Assembly (NCBI GenBank): GCA_008000375.1
Contig: SMOI01000367.1
Span: forward strand, 1 to 30,154
DNA: 30,154 nt
Reading direction: 5' to 3'
From: Poteriospumella lacustris
Lineage: Eukaryota; Sar; Chrysophyceae; Chromulinales; Dinobryaceae
Below, in pieces: positions 1 to 9,208 of this stretch (within the stretch, counting starts at the first letter, position 1; each line of letters begins with the position of its first letter). Under the pieces are notes generated by a model, which was not told the DNA's origin, searched no databases, and saw only the letters and a list, made by a program, of their open reading frames with translations. Made by a program: the position numbers and the translations under genes.

Positions 1-27
1 GAAAAGAAGGTAGATGTTTCTACATTA

Positions 28-50
28 TTTTTTCGTTTTTTCGTTTTTTC
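28..50. repeat. Short tandem repeat, unit TTTTTTCG, about 2.9 copies
   Basis: Two full 8-nt units and a third lacking its last base lie in tandem, about 60 nt upstream of the first plus-strand ORF. It is a homopolymer-rich microsatellite; no function can be assigned. Confidence 0.6.
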
Positions 51-111
51 TATCAAAAATTTGCAAAAAGGATTGTACTATAGAGTTACAAGAGTGTTTT
101 ATTAAAAAGAT

Positions 112-615
112 ATGTTCAAGATAAATTTACATCTGTTAAATATTATTATTTATATTTTGGCTTCGTTTTTACTTTCAGTATTAATAGTCAATTTTCGCTT
201 GGTTGTGGAAATTTCACTAATACTAAAGTTTGCCTTCGTCTATCAATCTGGCGCATCTTATATTCTAGGTAGAATTGCGGAGAGCGCTCAACAAGCTAGT
301 CTTAATGATCAAATCATTAGTCAGCTTTTAAAGGCTCTTACTAACAATTTGAACCACATCTCTGCAATTAGTGTAGACGTCGCAGTTGTCGTTACGTTTT
401 CAACTGTTTTATATTTTTTTATGCCAAAAAAGAATGTTACTTTAAACTTCTTTTTTTACTTAGTTGTTTTTAATTATTTTTTAACAACTTATTATAGTTT
501 TCTGTGGAATTACATCCTAATGAATTCGATTGTTATTTTTAGTTATGTTCATACCTTATGTTTTTATTGCTATTCTATAAAAGAAATTATCTATTTTATT
601 TTTTATTTTTATTAA
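112..615 (+). CDS. Unrecognised hydrophobic protein (orf167)
   Basis: A 167-residue, strongly hydrophobic product of no family I recognise. Hydrophobic stretches lie at about residues 6-27, 88-104, 110-130 and 134-166, and a polar helix-like segment at about 52-85 separates the first two, so it would be an inner-membrane protein. The order 'membrane segment, polar loop of about 50 residues, membrane segment' resembles the N-terminal halves of the two related orphan ORFs at 558-1301 and 27047-27787, but I see no convincing residue match. Its last 58 nt overlap the start of the next ORF in another frame, so either the genes truly overlap or the true start of the next ORF is further in. It is the first of three consecutive plus-strand ORFs. 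AT-richness makes chance hydrophobic ORFs easier, so confidence is moderate. Confidence 0.5.
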   Translation: MFKINLHLLNIIIYILASFLLSVLIVNFRLVVEISLILKFAFVYQSGASYILGRIAESAQQASLNDQIISQLLKALTNNLNHISAISVDVAVVVTFSTVLYFFMPKKNVTLNFFFYLVVFNYFLTTYYSFLWNYILMNSIVIFSYVHTLCFYCYSIKEIIYFIFYFY

Positions 616-1301
616 TCCCATTTACAATTTCCTATAATTTTATTATTTTTAATAATTTTCAAGCCGAATTAAATCAGGACGTATATAGTGTTATGACTCA
701 AATTGGTAATGGAATAGAGTCAAATAATCTTGCTTTAATAAATAGCAGGAATATTAATATGTCTTGTGTTAATTCTAGTTTGAATTATTTTGCGCTTTTT
801 CTTAGCTTATCGCAAATTATTGTCTGTTTTAGTCTAGTTTTGTTCAAGAGTTTATTGCCGGTATCAAATTTAGCTCCTTTGAGTCCAAATATGGACTTTC
901 ATCCATATTTGGACTTTAACGATTTTCACCACCATTTAGATATTGCTTGGAATTTTTACTCTGATAATCTGAAAGATTTTAGTAGAGTTATTATGGTACG
1001 AATAAAAGATTTGTTAGTTTATAAAAGTATCCTCGTTCGTGAGTGGACTCAAATTAACCAACTCCAAGAAGGAGCTAGCGATTCTGTTTATTTAGATAAT
1101 TTACAACAATTAATTACTTTTCTACATAAGTCGCATCAAACTACGTGTCAGCTTAAAATCTACGGCAATAAGCTCTATACTTTTAAAAGTGTTGGTCTAC
1201 AAACATATTCCGGTAGAGATCTCCATGCCTTTTTAAAGTCTATTGAATCTTTTGATGATATTACAAAAATGCTAGATATGTTAAATATTTTAAAGAAATG
1301 A
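558..1301 (+). CDS. Orphan two-membrane-segment protein, paralogue of the ORF at 27047-27787 (orf247)
   Basis: A 247-residue protein with no recognisable family. It has a hydrophobic segment at about residues 11-33, a polar loop (34-76), a second hydrophobic segment (77-100) and a soluble C-terminal domain of about 140 residues that includes a His-rich patch (FHHH, 123-126). The ORF at 27047-27787 has 246 residues and the same order of parts. Shared pieces include F..(E)L..D in the loop just after the first segment and a C-terminal block with 9 of 16 identities, beginning DLHAF here and DLDLF there, both ending DIT. This argues for a real protein gene in a duplicated family. The gene ends in TGA, followed after TTT by an in-frame ATG for the next ORF. 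The start is uncertain because the first 58 nt overlap the previous ORF. Function unknown; an inner-membrane location is inferred. Confidence 0.7.
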   Translation: MFLLLFYKRNYLFYFLFLLIPFTISYNFIIFNNFQAELNQDVYSVMTQIGNGIESNNLALINSRNINMSCVNSSLNYFALFLSLSQIIVCFSLVLFKSLLPVSNLAPLSPNMDFHPYLDFNDFHHHLDIAWNFYSDNLKDFSRVIMVRIKDLLVYKSILVREWTQINQLQEGASDSVYLDNLQQLITFLHKSHQTTCQLKIYGNKLYTFKSVGLQTYSGRDLHAFLKSIESFDDITKMLDMLNILKK

Positions 1302-1304
1302 TTT

Positions 1305-1637
1305 ATGTTAAGAAATGTTAAAAATTTGAGTAGTGATATAAAATTTCGATGCTTGATAATCTTTCTATTGTTTGTTTTAATTATTGTTGCTTCATTTTGT
1401 TATTTTGATTTATTAGAAAAGAAAGAATTAGCTGCTGGTGTGTTAGAACATGCTAAAGCAGAATTTCTATCTTTAAATGAAGAACAAAATGAGCTTACAA
1501 ACAAATTGAATGATCAGATCGAGGAGATCAACCAAAAAAAAGAGGCTTTAATTAAAAAACAACAATTAGAGAGATCATACACTCAAAAAATTGTTGAGGA
1601 TTTTTTTGGTTTCAAAACTGGGAGTAAAAAACCCTAG
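1305..1637 (+). CDS. Small single-pass membrane protein with coiled coil (orf110)
   Basis: A 110-residue product: a short basic N-terminus, one clear membrane segment at about residues 16-36, then a highly charged Glu/Lys/Gln-rich helix (about 38-95) with heptad-like spacing, and a basic end. A single anchor plus a long charged helix is the general shape of ATP synthase subunit b (atp4/ymf39) and of divisome-type proteins. The protein is short for atp4 and I see no diagnostic residue, so I do not assign it. It lies in the same frame as the ORF before it, separated only by TGA and TTT, which suggests co-transcription and possibly coupled translation. Confidence 0.55.
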   Translation: MLRNVKNLSSDIKFRCLIIFLLFVLIIVASFCYFDLLEKKELAAGVLEHAKAEFLSLNEEQNELTNKLNDQIEEINQKKEALIKKQQLERSYTQKIVEDFFGFKTGSKKP

Positions 1638-1690
1638 TATTTTTTATTTGTTTAAATGTTTGTCAATAGTTAGGCAAATTTATTATATAG

Positions 1691-1721
1691 CTTTAAACAC
1701 ACTGAAAGGTGAGATTTAAAG
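1691..1721 (+). terminator. Stem-loop after orf110, possible 3' end signal
   Basis: CTTTAAA at 1691-1697 pairs with TTTAAAG at 1715-1721, and CAC/GTG inside extends the stem. It begins 54 nt after the orf110 stop codon. A 3' processing or termination role is inferred from position only. Confidence 0.35.
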
Positions 1722-1797
1722 TTAAAATGATCTGTGATAAAATATTAATATTAAAAATTAATGTAAATATTTTTTTTAGAGTTCCTAAAATAAAAAT

Positions 1798-1815
1798 AGT
1801 AATACTATTATTACT
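1798..1815 (+). repeat. Perfect hairpin, 7-bp stem and 4-nt loop
   Basis: AGTAATA (1798-1804) and TATTACT (1809-1815) are reverse complements around the loop CTAT. ATGTAAA near 1762 and TTTACAT near 1815 form a further inverted pair around it. Function unknown. Confidence 0.5.
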
Positions 1816-1835
1816 TTACATGAACTTTCAAAAAA

Positions 1836-1893
1836 AAGCCAGGTAACTATTTTGGAGTAAATATTAAGGTTCGATTCCTTCTACTTTTGGCCA
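1836..1893 (+). pseudogene. tRNA-like remnant (T-arm and 3' acceptor half)
   Basis: The segment holds a T-arm, AAGG-TTCGATT-CCTT, followed by an acceptor-like TACTTTT and the letters GGCCA. An A-rich stretch upstream pairs only partly with the acceptor. Just 27 nt separate the two acceptor parts and the T-arm, too few for both a D-arm and an anticodon arm. It may be a decayed tRNA gene or a tRNA-like processing signal; it is unlikely to be a working tRNA. Confidence 0.3.
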
Positions 1894-2191
1894 TTCCTTA
1901 TGTTTTATATGAAAAAATAAGCATACTTTATTTCTTTGCTTTGGTTATGCTATTATAATATAATACATCTATATGATATATATCTATACATTAAATGTTC
2001 ACACAACAAAAATAACAATATTAGTAGTCGAAGTTATATTCTTATAAGTTTACACTATCATATAAATAATGTATACGTACGCAATAAGTCATATTACTGG
2101 TCACCAGCTGCTTTTGAGCAGTACATTTATTTTGATTTAAAAACTAGAAACAGTCTCCACTAGCTTATTTAAAAGTATTAATAATAAATAT

Positions 2192-3688
<1,497 letters not shown>

Positions 3689-3747
3689 TTACCAAAACCT
3701 TCGCCCAAAAAAAATCAAAGCCTTAATTATTGAATAGGTTACATTCA

Positions 3748-3819
3748 TAGACAAAATTGGATTCAAACCAACAACCTTTGCTTTGTAAGAGCAACGCTCT
3801 ATCGTTGAGCTATTTGTCT
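3748..3819 (-). tRNA. trnV: tRNA-Val (UAC)
   Basis: Full cloverleaf: acceptor AGACAAA/TTTGTCT, anticodon arm TTGCT-CTTACAA-AGCAA with anticodon TAC, and a T-arm with loop TTTGAAT. Discriminator A. It lies 62 nt upstream of cox1 on the same strand, so its excision would free the cox1 5' end. Confidence 0.93.
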
Positions 3820-3824
3820 TTTTA

Positions 3825-3974
3825 TGTTGTAATTAGTGGACATATTGATAATATTGATAAATATAAAAAATTTATAGAAAAAGAGTCATTTTTAAACCTA
3901 CCAATTACAACAATGGAGTCAAATAATCTGTAATATGCGAATAGAAAGTCGTCACATTATAAATCAGATTACTC
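3825..3974. repeat. Structured spacer with two long-range inverted repeats
   Basis: TGTTGTAATT (3825-3834) is the exact reverse complement of AATTACAACA (3903-3912). Next, GAGT..AATCTG (3916-3930, with a 5-nt bulge) pairs with CAGATTACTC (3965-3974). Two adjacent stem-loops thus fill most of the spacer between tRNA-Leu and tRNA-Val. No gene is seen. It may be a structured RNA or only a spacer fold. Confidence 0.4.
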
Positions 3975-4007
3975 TTAACCAAATTTTTTAATTTTGTTAA
4001 AAAAACA

Positions 4008-4026
4008 AGTAATGGCGCGCCTTACT
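4008..4026. repeat. GC-rich near-palindrome with GGCGCGCC core
   Basis: The 8-nt palindrome GGCGCGCC (4014-4021) is flanked by AGTAA and TTACT with one bulged base, giving a 19-nt near-palindrome that touches the 3' end of tRNA-Leu. AGTAATGG is repeated 20 nt further on, inside the tRNA gene. A block this GC-rich stands out in AT-rich DNA. Function unknown. Confidence 0.45.
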
Positions 4027-4105
4027 CAGTAATGGAATTGAACCAATACCTTCAATGAAGAACAAATTTTAAGTCTGTCGCGTCTACCTATTCCGCCAAC
4101 TGAGT
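4023..4105 (-). tRNA. trnL(uaa): tRNA-Leu (UAA)
   Basis: Class II cloverleaf with an extended variable arm. Acceptor ACTCAGT/ACTGAGT pairs fully; the anticodon arm is ACAGA-CTTAAAA-TTTGT with anticodon TAA; discriminator A. It is typical for tRNA-Leu, unlike the short UAG tRNA at 18338-18408. It lies between nad5 and tRNA-Val. Confidence 0.92.
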
Positions 4106-4114
4106 TCTCATAGC

Positions 4115-6121
4115 TTACTTATAAAAAATTTTTAATTCTTTTTCAAAGTAGTAGCTAGATAAAAATAATAAAATTAATGTTAAAGCTAATATTTGTAAGT
4201 TATAATTTATCATTAGGAAAAAAGCAATAATTGAGAAAAAAAAATAGATCAGGTAATGAATGATAAAACCTGTTGTTAAATTTCGAACTAAATTCGAAAA
4301 AATATTTAAACTGTTTGATATTCCTACCGGCCCAAACTTCTCAATTAATCCTCTATCAATTTGCTGATAAAAAAAATAATAGCTAGTTTTTAACACTTGT
4401 TGCACAAGAATTTCATTATATACTCTATCAAAATACCATTTTTTATTAAAAAAGTTAAAAATTTTAATAATATTGGTATTTTGTTTCACTTTAAAATAAT
4501 CTTCTATTCGAAAAACATAACAATAATATGCTGCTAATACACCAGAAAGTGTTAAAAAGAGTGGTAATGTTTTAATTTCAAAAGGAAGAAATTCAATATC
4601 ACTCATTACATAATTTTTAGAAAAAATAAAAATAGAATTGTTCCAAAAATCACTACCAAAGCCAATAAATAAGTCTTTCGTTAAGAATCCAATTAAAATC
4701 GAACAAATACTTAGAATAAATAATGGAAATCCCATCCTAATAGTTGGTTCATGAGCGTGTAAAGTAGTATTTTTATTTCCGTTAGGATTTGATAAGAAAA
4801 CTAAAAATAGTAGTCTAGTAGAATAATAAGCAGTACAAAATGCCGCTAATAAGCCTAAAACATATGCAAATTTCCCAACTACAGTCCATGTAGAAGCTGC
4901 AACTTCTAAAATTATATCTTTAGAATAAAACCCAGCTAAAAAAGGGAATCCTATTAAAGCTAAAGATCCAATTACAGAAATTGCATAAGTGAAAGGTAAT
5001 AAATTCTTTAAACCACCCATTTTACGCATATCTTGCTCATCTGACATTGCATGTATAACTGACCCTGCCCCTAGGAATAGTAAAGCTTTAAAAAAAGCGT
5101 GATTTGATAGATGAAATATTCCTACTTCATATCCGGATAACCCACAACAAAAAATCATATATCCTAATTGGCTACAAGTAGAATATGCAATTACCCTTTT
5201 CATATCATTTTGAAATAAACCAGTAGTAGCAGCAAAAAAAGCAGTCATAGATCCAACTAAACAAACAACAGATAGAGCTAATTCAGAATTTTCAAAAAGG
5301 AAAGAGCATCTAATTATCAAAAATACACCAGCTGTTACCATGGTCGCAGCATGAATTAATGCAGACACAGGTGTAGGGCCTTCCATAGCATCAGGTAACC
5401 AAGTATGAAGTCCAATTTGAGCCGATTTACCCATTGCTCCAAAAAATAAAAATAAACAAATTACATCAATAACATTAAATTCGAATAAACCAATATTCAG
5501 AGTTTCAATACTGGTTAACATACTTAGATTAAAAATTACATCATAATTTAAACTATTAAAGAAGACATACATAGTAAACATTGCTAATAATAAAAAGAAG
5601 TCTCCTACTCTATTAACTAGCATAGCTTTAATGGCTGCTTTATTGGCTTGAATACGAGTAAACCAAAAATTAATAAGTAGATACGATGAAACTCCTACGC
5701 CCTCCCATCCGATAAACATTTGAAGAAAAGTGTTACCAGTTACTAATATGATCATAAAAAATGTGAACAAAGATAAGTAAGACATAAATCTTGGGAAATG
5801 CGGATCATTTTCCATATATTCTGTAGAATATAAGTGTACCAATGTTGAAATGAAAGTAACAACCACAAGCATTACTCCGGTTAATGTATCAAAACAAAAA
5901 GACCATTGTATATTCATGGTATTTATTTTTATCCAATCATTTAAAGTAAAGATGTAAACGTTACCTGTATGTATATTTTCAAATAGAAATGTAACACATA
6001 TTAAAAAAGTAATACCAGTAAATAATGTTGTAATTATTCCTGCACCTTTTCCAACACGAGATCCAAATAAGCTTCCACTAAAAAACCCAAATAATGGCAA
6101 CAAGATTATTTGAGAAAACAT
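4115..6121 (-). CDS. nad5: NADH dehydrogenase subunit 5
   Basis: Proton-pumping membrane subunit of complex I, antiporter-like (ND5/NuoL). The 668-residue product is normal length for the family and intact. The family core includes GWEGVGVSSYLLINFW, a charged loop with the GLHTWLPDAMEGPTPVSALIHA stretch around residues 242-262, and many membrane helices. The C-terminus contains the amphipathic lateral helix and final membrane segment typical of ND5. The ATG at 6121 lies 7 nt from the end of tRNA-Ser, leaving almost no leader, as expected if tRNA excision creates the 5' end. No intron or frameshift is seen. Confidence 0.97.
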   Translation of the reverse strand: MFSQIILLPLFGFFSGSLFGSRVGKGAGIITTLFTGITFLICVTFLFENIHTGNVYIFTLNDWIKINTMNIQWSFCFDTLTGVMLVVVTFISTLVHLYSTEYMENDPHFPRFMSYLSLFTFFMIILVTGNTFLQMFIGWEGVGVSSYLLINFWFTRIQANKAAIKAMLVNRVGDFFLLLAMFTMYVFFNSLNYDVIFNLSMLTSIETLNIGLFEFNVIDVICLFLFFGAMGKSAQIGLHTWLPDAMEGPTPVSALIHAATMVTAGVFLIIRCSFLFENSELALSVVCLVGSMTAFFAATTGLFQNDMKRVIAYSTCSQLGYMIFCCGLSGYEVGIFHLSNHAFFKALLFLGAGSVIHAMSDEQDMRKMGGLKNLLPFTYAISVIGSLALIGFPFLAGFYSKDIILEVAASTWTVVGKFAYVLGLLAAFCTAYYSTRLLFLVFLSNPNGNKNTTLHAHEPTIRMGFPLFILSICSILIGFLTKDLFIGFGSDFWNNSIFIFSKNYVMSDIEFLPFEIKTLPLFLTLSGVLAAYYCYVFRIEDYFKVKQNTNIIKIFNFFNKKWYFDRVYNEILVQQVLKTSYYFFYQQIDRGLIEKFGPVGISNSLNIFSNLVRNLTTGFIIHYLIYFFFSIIAFFLMINYNLQILALTLILLFLSSYYFEKELKIFYK

Positions 6122-6128
6122 AAAAAAT

Positions 6129-6213
6129 AGGATGAAGGGGGATTCGAACCCACGGTATATTTATATACATCAGTTTTCAAGACTAACGCCTTAAGCCACT
6201 CAGCAATTCATCC
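6129..6213 (-). tRNA. trnS(uga): tRNA-Ser (UGA)
   Basis: Class II cloverleaf: acceptor GGATGAA/TTCATCC, anticodon arm TTAGT-CTTGAAA-ACTGA with anticodon TGA, a long variable arm and a T-arm with loop TTCGAAT. It separates orf175 from nad5 and probably punctuates the transcript. Confidence 0.93.
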
Positions 6214-6235
6214 TAAAAAACTTTTAACATTTAAC

Positions 6236-6763
6236 TTATATAGAAATATAAAAGTCAAAATTTACAAAAACAGTTTTTACTTCAAGATCCTTATGATTTG
6301 CTAAAGAATAATATGCTATATCTTTAAGTTCAATCACTGGAAGTTGAACTGAAAATTTTTTTAAATTGTTATTTATATGACTAATACTCGTTGATAGTTC
6401 ATCTTCTAATCTTTTTAAAAGATTATGTTCATAAACTAAGGATTTAACTAAGTACCAAATTTCCTCTTTATCATTTAATGTTATATTGCAAAAATAATTA
6501 AAGAAACTATCATCAGTGTACCCTGGAGTAAACAATATATTTTTAGGATCAAAAACTTTTAGTAATGACATAACTTTAACATGAAATGCTTCATCAATGC
6601 GCGATTCGTGTGTTAACTCTTTAAGTGAATCTACACAGTTACTTGAACTTAAATAAACCACAACTTTTTTGATAATTGGTTGTTTATGAGCTCGAAAGTC
6701 ACTAAAAGTATTAAGCAAAAAATAATCTTTTGCATAACTTAAATTATTATAATCTTTTAACAT
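6236..6763 (-). CDS. Unrecognised soluble protein (orf175)
   Basis: A 175-residue product of no family I recognise. Composition is mixed and there is no membrane segment, unlike the neighbouring nad genes. A block around residues 30-60 (KKVVVYL followed by SLKELTH) and a helical, Leu-rich middle (about 100-140) suggest an alpha/beta or helical soluble protein. I considered rps10, rpl5 and other mitochondrial ribosomal proteins because of its size and place, but found none of their motifs. It lies between nad11 and tRNA-Ser on the same strand, with about 310 nt of spacer upstream. The length of the open frame in DNA this AT-rich makes a real gene likely. Confidence 0.6.
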   Translation of the reverse strand: MLKDYNNLSYAKDYFLLNTFSDFRAHKQPIIKKVVVYLSSSNCVDSLKELTHESRIDEAFHVKVMSLLKVFDPKNILFTPGYTDDSFFNYFCNITLNDKEEIWYLVKSLVYEHNLLKRLEDELSTSISHINNNLKKFSVQLPVIELKDIAYYSLANHKDLEVKTVFVNFDFYISI

Positions 6764-7071
6764 ATGGATATATAAGAAAATGATAACTTGTTATGTTTAT
6801 CATCTTCTAGTAAATTAATACTATATTACTACACAACAGGCGAAAAAGCAACAGCGCCAACTACGCAATAGAAAAACACAGTAAAAACTGTCTGAACCTA
6901 TAACACAAACAAATGGAATAAACCCCTATAGAACACTAGTTTAAGATCGAATATGTAATTATTGACCACATACTCATAAAATACAACCCTAAAATTTTTA
7001 CTTTGAATTATACCTTATAGTATAGAAAACTGCAACAGCTACTGTTTTCGTTGTAAGCCCTACATTTTAAT
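6764..7071. other. Intergenic spacer between nad11 and orf175
   Basis: About 308 nt without a long ORF on either strand. A hairpin (GAAAAC at 7025-7030 with GTTTTC at 7044-7049) lies just after nad11 and could mark its 3' end. The rest is slightly less AT-rich than other spacers. I found no tRNA, 5S rRNA or RNase P RNA signature here, but a small structured RNA is not excluded. Confidence 0.45.
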
Positions 7072-9084
7072 CTATAAATTCCTATAAACAGCATTATACG
7101 TTTTTAACGCTTCTTCTAATGTTTTAGAATTTTGTGCTTGTTTATTATTATTATATGGATTTCTGATCCATTGTTTTATAGGATATTTATTGTAAATAGA
7201 AACAAAATTTTGATTGTATCTATAATAGTTATGTTCATTTTCTATTGCCTCAATATCCGTTAAAAAAGTGTTAGTTAAAAACGTAGCTTTTTTATAAATT
7301 TTACCAGATGGTAATAAATTAGAGACTACATTAGATAATTTTTGTATCATAGGCTGTACTTCTCCTGATTTATTTGAGACTTGATGACGATACCCCAAAC
7401 TTATTAATGAAAAACTTTCTTCTAAATAAGTTTTTGACGGAAAGCTATAATAACTTTTATTCGATAATTCAGATTTATTAGAATTAACCCAAACCGACGA
7501 TTTCTCTTTGGCAAAATTATATAATTTTCTTACTGAAATAGAATCCTCTACATTCAAATAAAGATTTGAATTTTTATTTACTTTCATTTTTTTTTCTCCA
7601 TTTATTCTTCGTAACTTAACCATTTTAACAAATTCTGAATTACAGTGATTATATAGTTCTAAAATTTTATTACTTATATTTAGACGTTTTAATATGCCTT
7701 TTATAGTATAATAGTTTTTCATACGATTAAAAAAGTTTTCTCCAAATATAATCATTGTTTCTTTATTCTTTGTATAGTTTTGTGCTAAACCTTCATAAAG
7801 ACCTTCAAAAGAAGTTAATGTGTCACTTAAATTTAAATATAACAAACGATTTGGTATATTGTTATCATAATTAAAACCAGAAGTAATTACTTTCACGTCT
7901 GATGTTCTATATTTAAAACGAAGCTTTGAATTAATTACCGCATTTTCTATTCTTAAGTTTACTCCTACTAAAAAACAACTTGTTTTTAAAGAATCAAAAT
8001 AATTTTTTATTGAATATTGTTCATTAATAATAATATTTTCAGAAGTAACGTTTGACTTATTTAATACAAGTAAATCTAATTTTGACTCCGACTTTTTTAA
8101 AAAATTTAAATAAATTAAACTTTCTACATCTATAGTTTCATCAATAATAACTGATAAACCCTTTTCTATTTGTTTTTTCAGAAAACTTACACACTCTTTC
8201 TGTAAATTTTTATCTTTTACAGAAATTAAATGATAACCATTTTCTTTTTTAGATGATCTTAAAATTCTATTATGTTTAGTATTTTCATAAGAAAATCTGG
8301 AAACATCTGCAATTATACTGCTTTTTAATTCTTCTGTACTTCTAGGTAAGATCCTATAAATAACATTTTCTTTATGGTCTACATAAATAGGAGATCCTAA
8401 AGCATCAACAGTATCTATTGCTTCTGTACTTCTTAATTCCCAAGGTCTTCCATGAAATGCATAAGGAGCAGAAGTTAATGCACCTACGGGGCATAAATCG
8501 ACTACATTTGCAGATATTTCAGAAATAAATAGATCTTCAGAATAAGAACCTATCTCAGTATTTTTACCTCTATTTAAAGTTCCAAAATACTCAACCCCAG
8601 CTATTTCTGTAGCAAACCTTACACAACGAGTGCAAGTAATGCATCTTGTCATTATTGTTTTAATAAAAGGATTGCATAATCTATCTTCTTTGGTCTTTTT
8701 TAAGCCAAAAAATCTTGCTTGTGAAGATCCATAAGCTTTCACTTGGTCTTGTAAATCACATTCTCCTGCCTGATCACAAATTGGACAATCTAGTGGATGA
8801 TTCAATAGTAAAAATTCAACAACATTTTCTCTTGCTTTTTTTACAAAGGCATTGTTTGTGTATACATCCATACCACCTTTTGCTTCAGTTGCACAAGATG
8901 CTACTGGTTTTTCAATAGTGTCTACTTCTACAACACACATACGACAGTTACCTGAAACACTCAAAATTTCATGATAACAAAATCTTGGTACTACAACACC
9001 TGCTAACTCACAAGATTCAATAATCGATAATTTTTCTGATACCTCTACAAGAATATTATCTATTGTTAAGTTTATTGTTTTCAT
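7072..9084 (-). CDS. nad11: NADH dehydrogenase subunit 11 (75 kDa, NuoG-like)
   Basis: Largest iron-sulfur subunit of the complex I peripheral arm, passing electrons from flavin towards quinone. I choose the ATG at 9084 (670 residues), because the family begins with a beta-strand like MKTINLTIDN. An upstream ATG at 9216 would add 44 basic residues and overlap nad4 by 8 nt. All cluster ligands are present: Cys36, 47, 50 and 64 for [2Fe-2S] N1b; His96, Cys100, 103 and 109 for N5; Cys148, 151, 154 and 198 for N4. The remaining C-terminal part of about 430 residues matches the position of the degenerate molybdopterin-type domain and is much more divergent. Many mitochondrial nad11 genes keep only the first domain; here both remain. 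Last of the nad2-nad9-nad7-nad4-nad11 run. Confidence 0.95.
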   Translation of the reverse strand: MKTINLTIDNILVEVSEKLSIIESCELAGVVVPRFCYHEILSVSGNCRMCVVEVDTIEKPVASCATEAKGGMDVYTNNAFVKKARENVVEFLLLNHPLDCPICDQAGECDLQDQVKAYGSSQARFFGLKKTKEDRLCNPFIKTIMTRCITCTRCVRFATEIAGVEYFGTLNRGKNTEIGSYSEDLFISEISANVVDLCPVGALTSAPYAFHGRPWELRSTEAIDTVDALGSPIYVDHKENVIYRILPRSTEELKSSIIADVSRFSYENTKHNRILRSSKKENGYHLISVKDKNLQKECVSFLKKQIEKGLSVIIDETIDVESLIYLNFLKKSESKLDLLVLNKSNVTSENIIINEQYSIKNYFDSLKTSCFLVGVNLRIENAVINSKLRFKYRTSDVKVITSGFNYDNNIPNRLLYLNLSDTLTSFEGLYEGLAQNYTKNKETMIIFGENFFNRMKNYYTIKGILKRLNISNKILELYNHCNSEFVKMVKLRRINGEKKMKVNKNSNLYLNVEDSISVRKLYNFAKEKSSVWVNSNKSELSNKSYYSFPSKTYLEESFSLISLGYRHQVSNKSGEVQPMIQKLSNVVSNLLPSGKIYKKATFLTNTFLTDIEAIENEHNYYRYNQNFVSIYNKYPIKQWIRNPYNNNKQAQNSKTLEEALKTYNAVYRNL

Positions 9085-9208
9085 TATTAATGTAAAACAT
9101 TTCCATGTCATAACGACATTTACTCTGTTTTGTTCTTTTTTTTTGAATAATCCCTTTTTTAAAAAAATATGTTTTTTTCTTATAACAAAAGTATTAGTAT
9201 AAAAAGAA

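Larger units (their letters stand above)
1638..2191. other. Convergent intergenic spacer with hairpins
   Basis: About 550 nt between the plus-strand orphan genes and the 3' end of minus-strand cox1. It contains two hairpins (1691-1721 and 1798-1815) and a tRNA-like piece near 1836-1893. A 75-codon ORF at 1936-2163 has no family features and is probably chance. Position and structure fit a transcription end or 3' processing region; this is inference. Confidence 0.5.

Noticed and set aside
112-1301. One frameshifted gene from orf167 and orf247
   Set aside because: The paralogue at 27047-27787 matches orf247 alone from end to end in length, so no fusion is needed.
558-1637. One continuous gene by reading TGA as Trp
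   Set aside because: tRNA-Trp has anticodon CCA, rpl2 and rps19 end in TGA, and the paralogue stops at the matching point.
1936-2163. 75-codon plus-strand ORF in the spacer before the cox1 3' end
   Set aside because: Composition is what AT-rich spacer would give by chance; no domain, membrane pattern or neighbour logic supports it.
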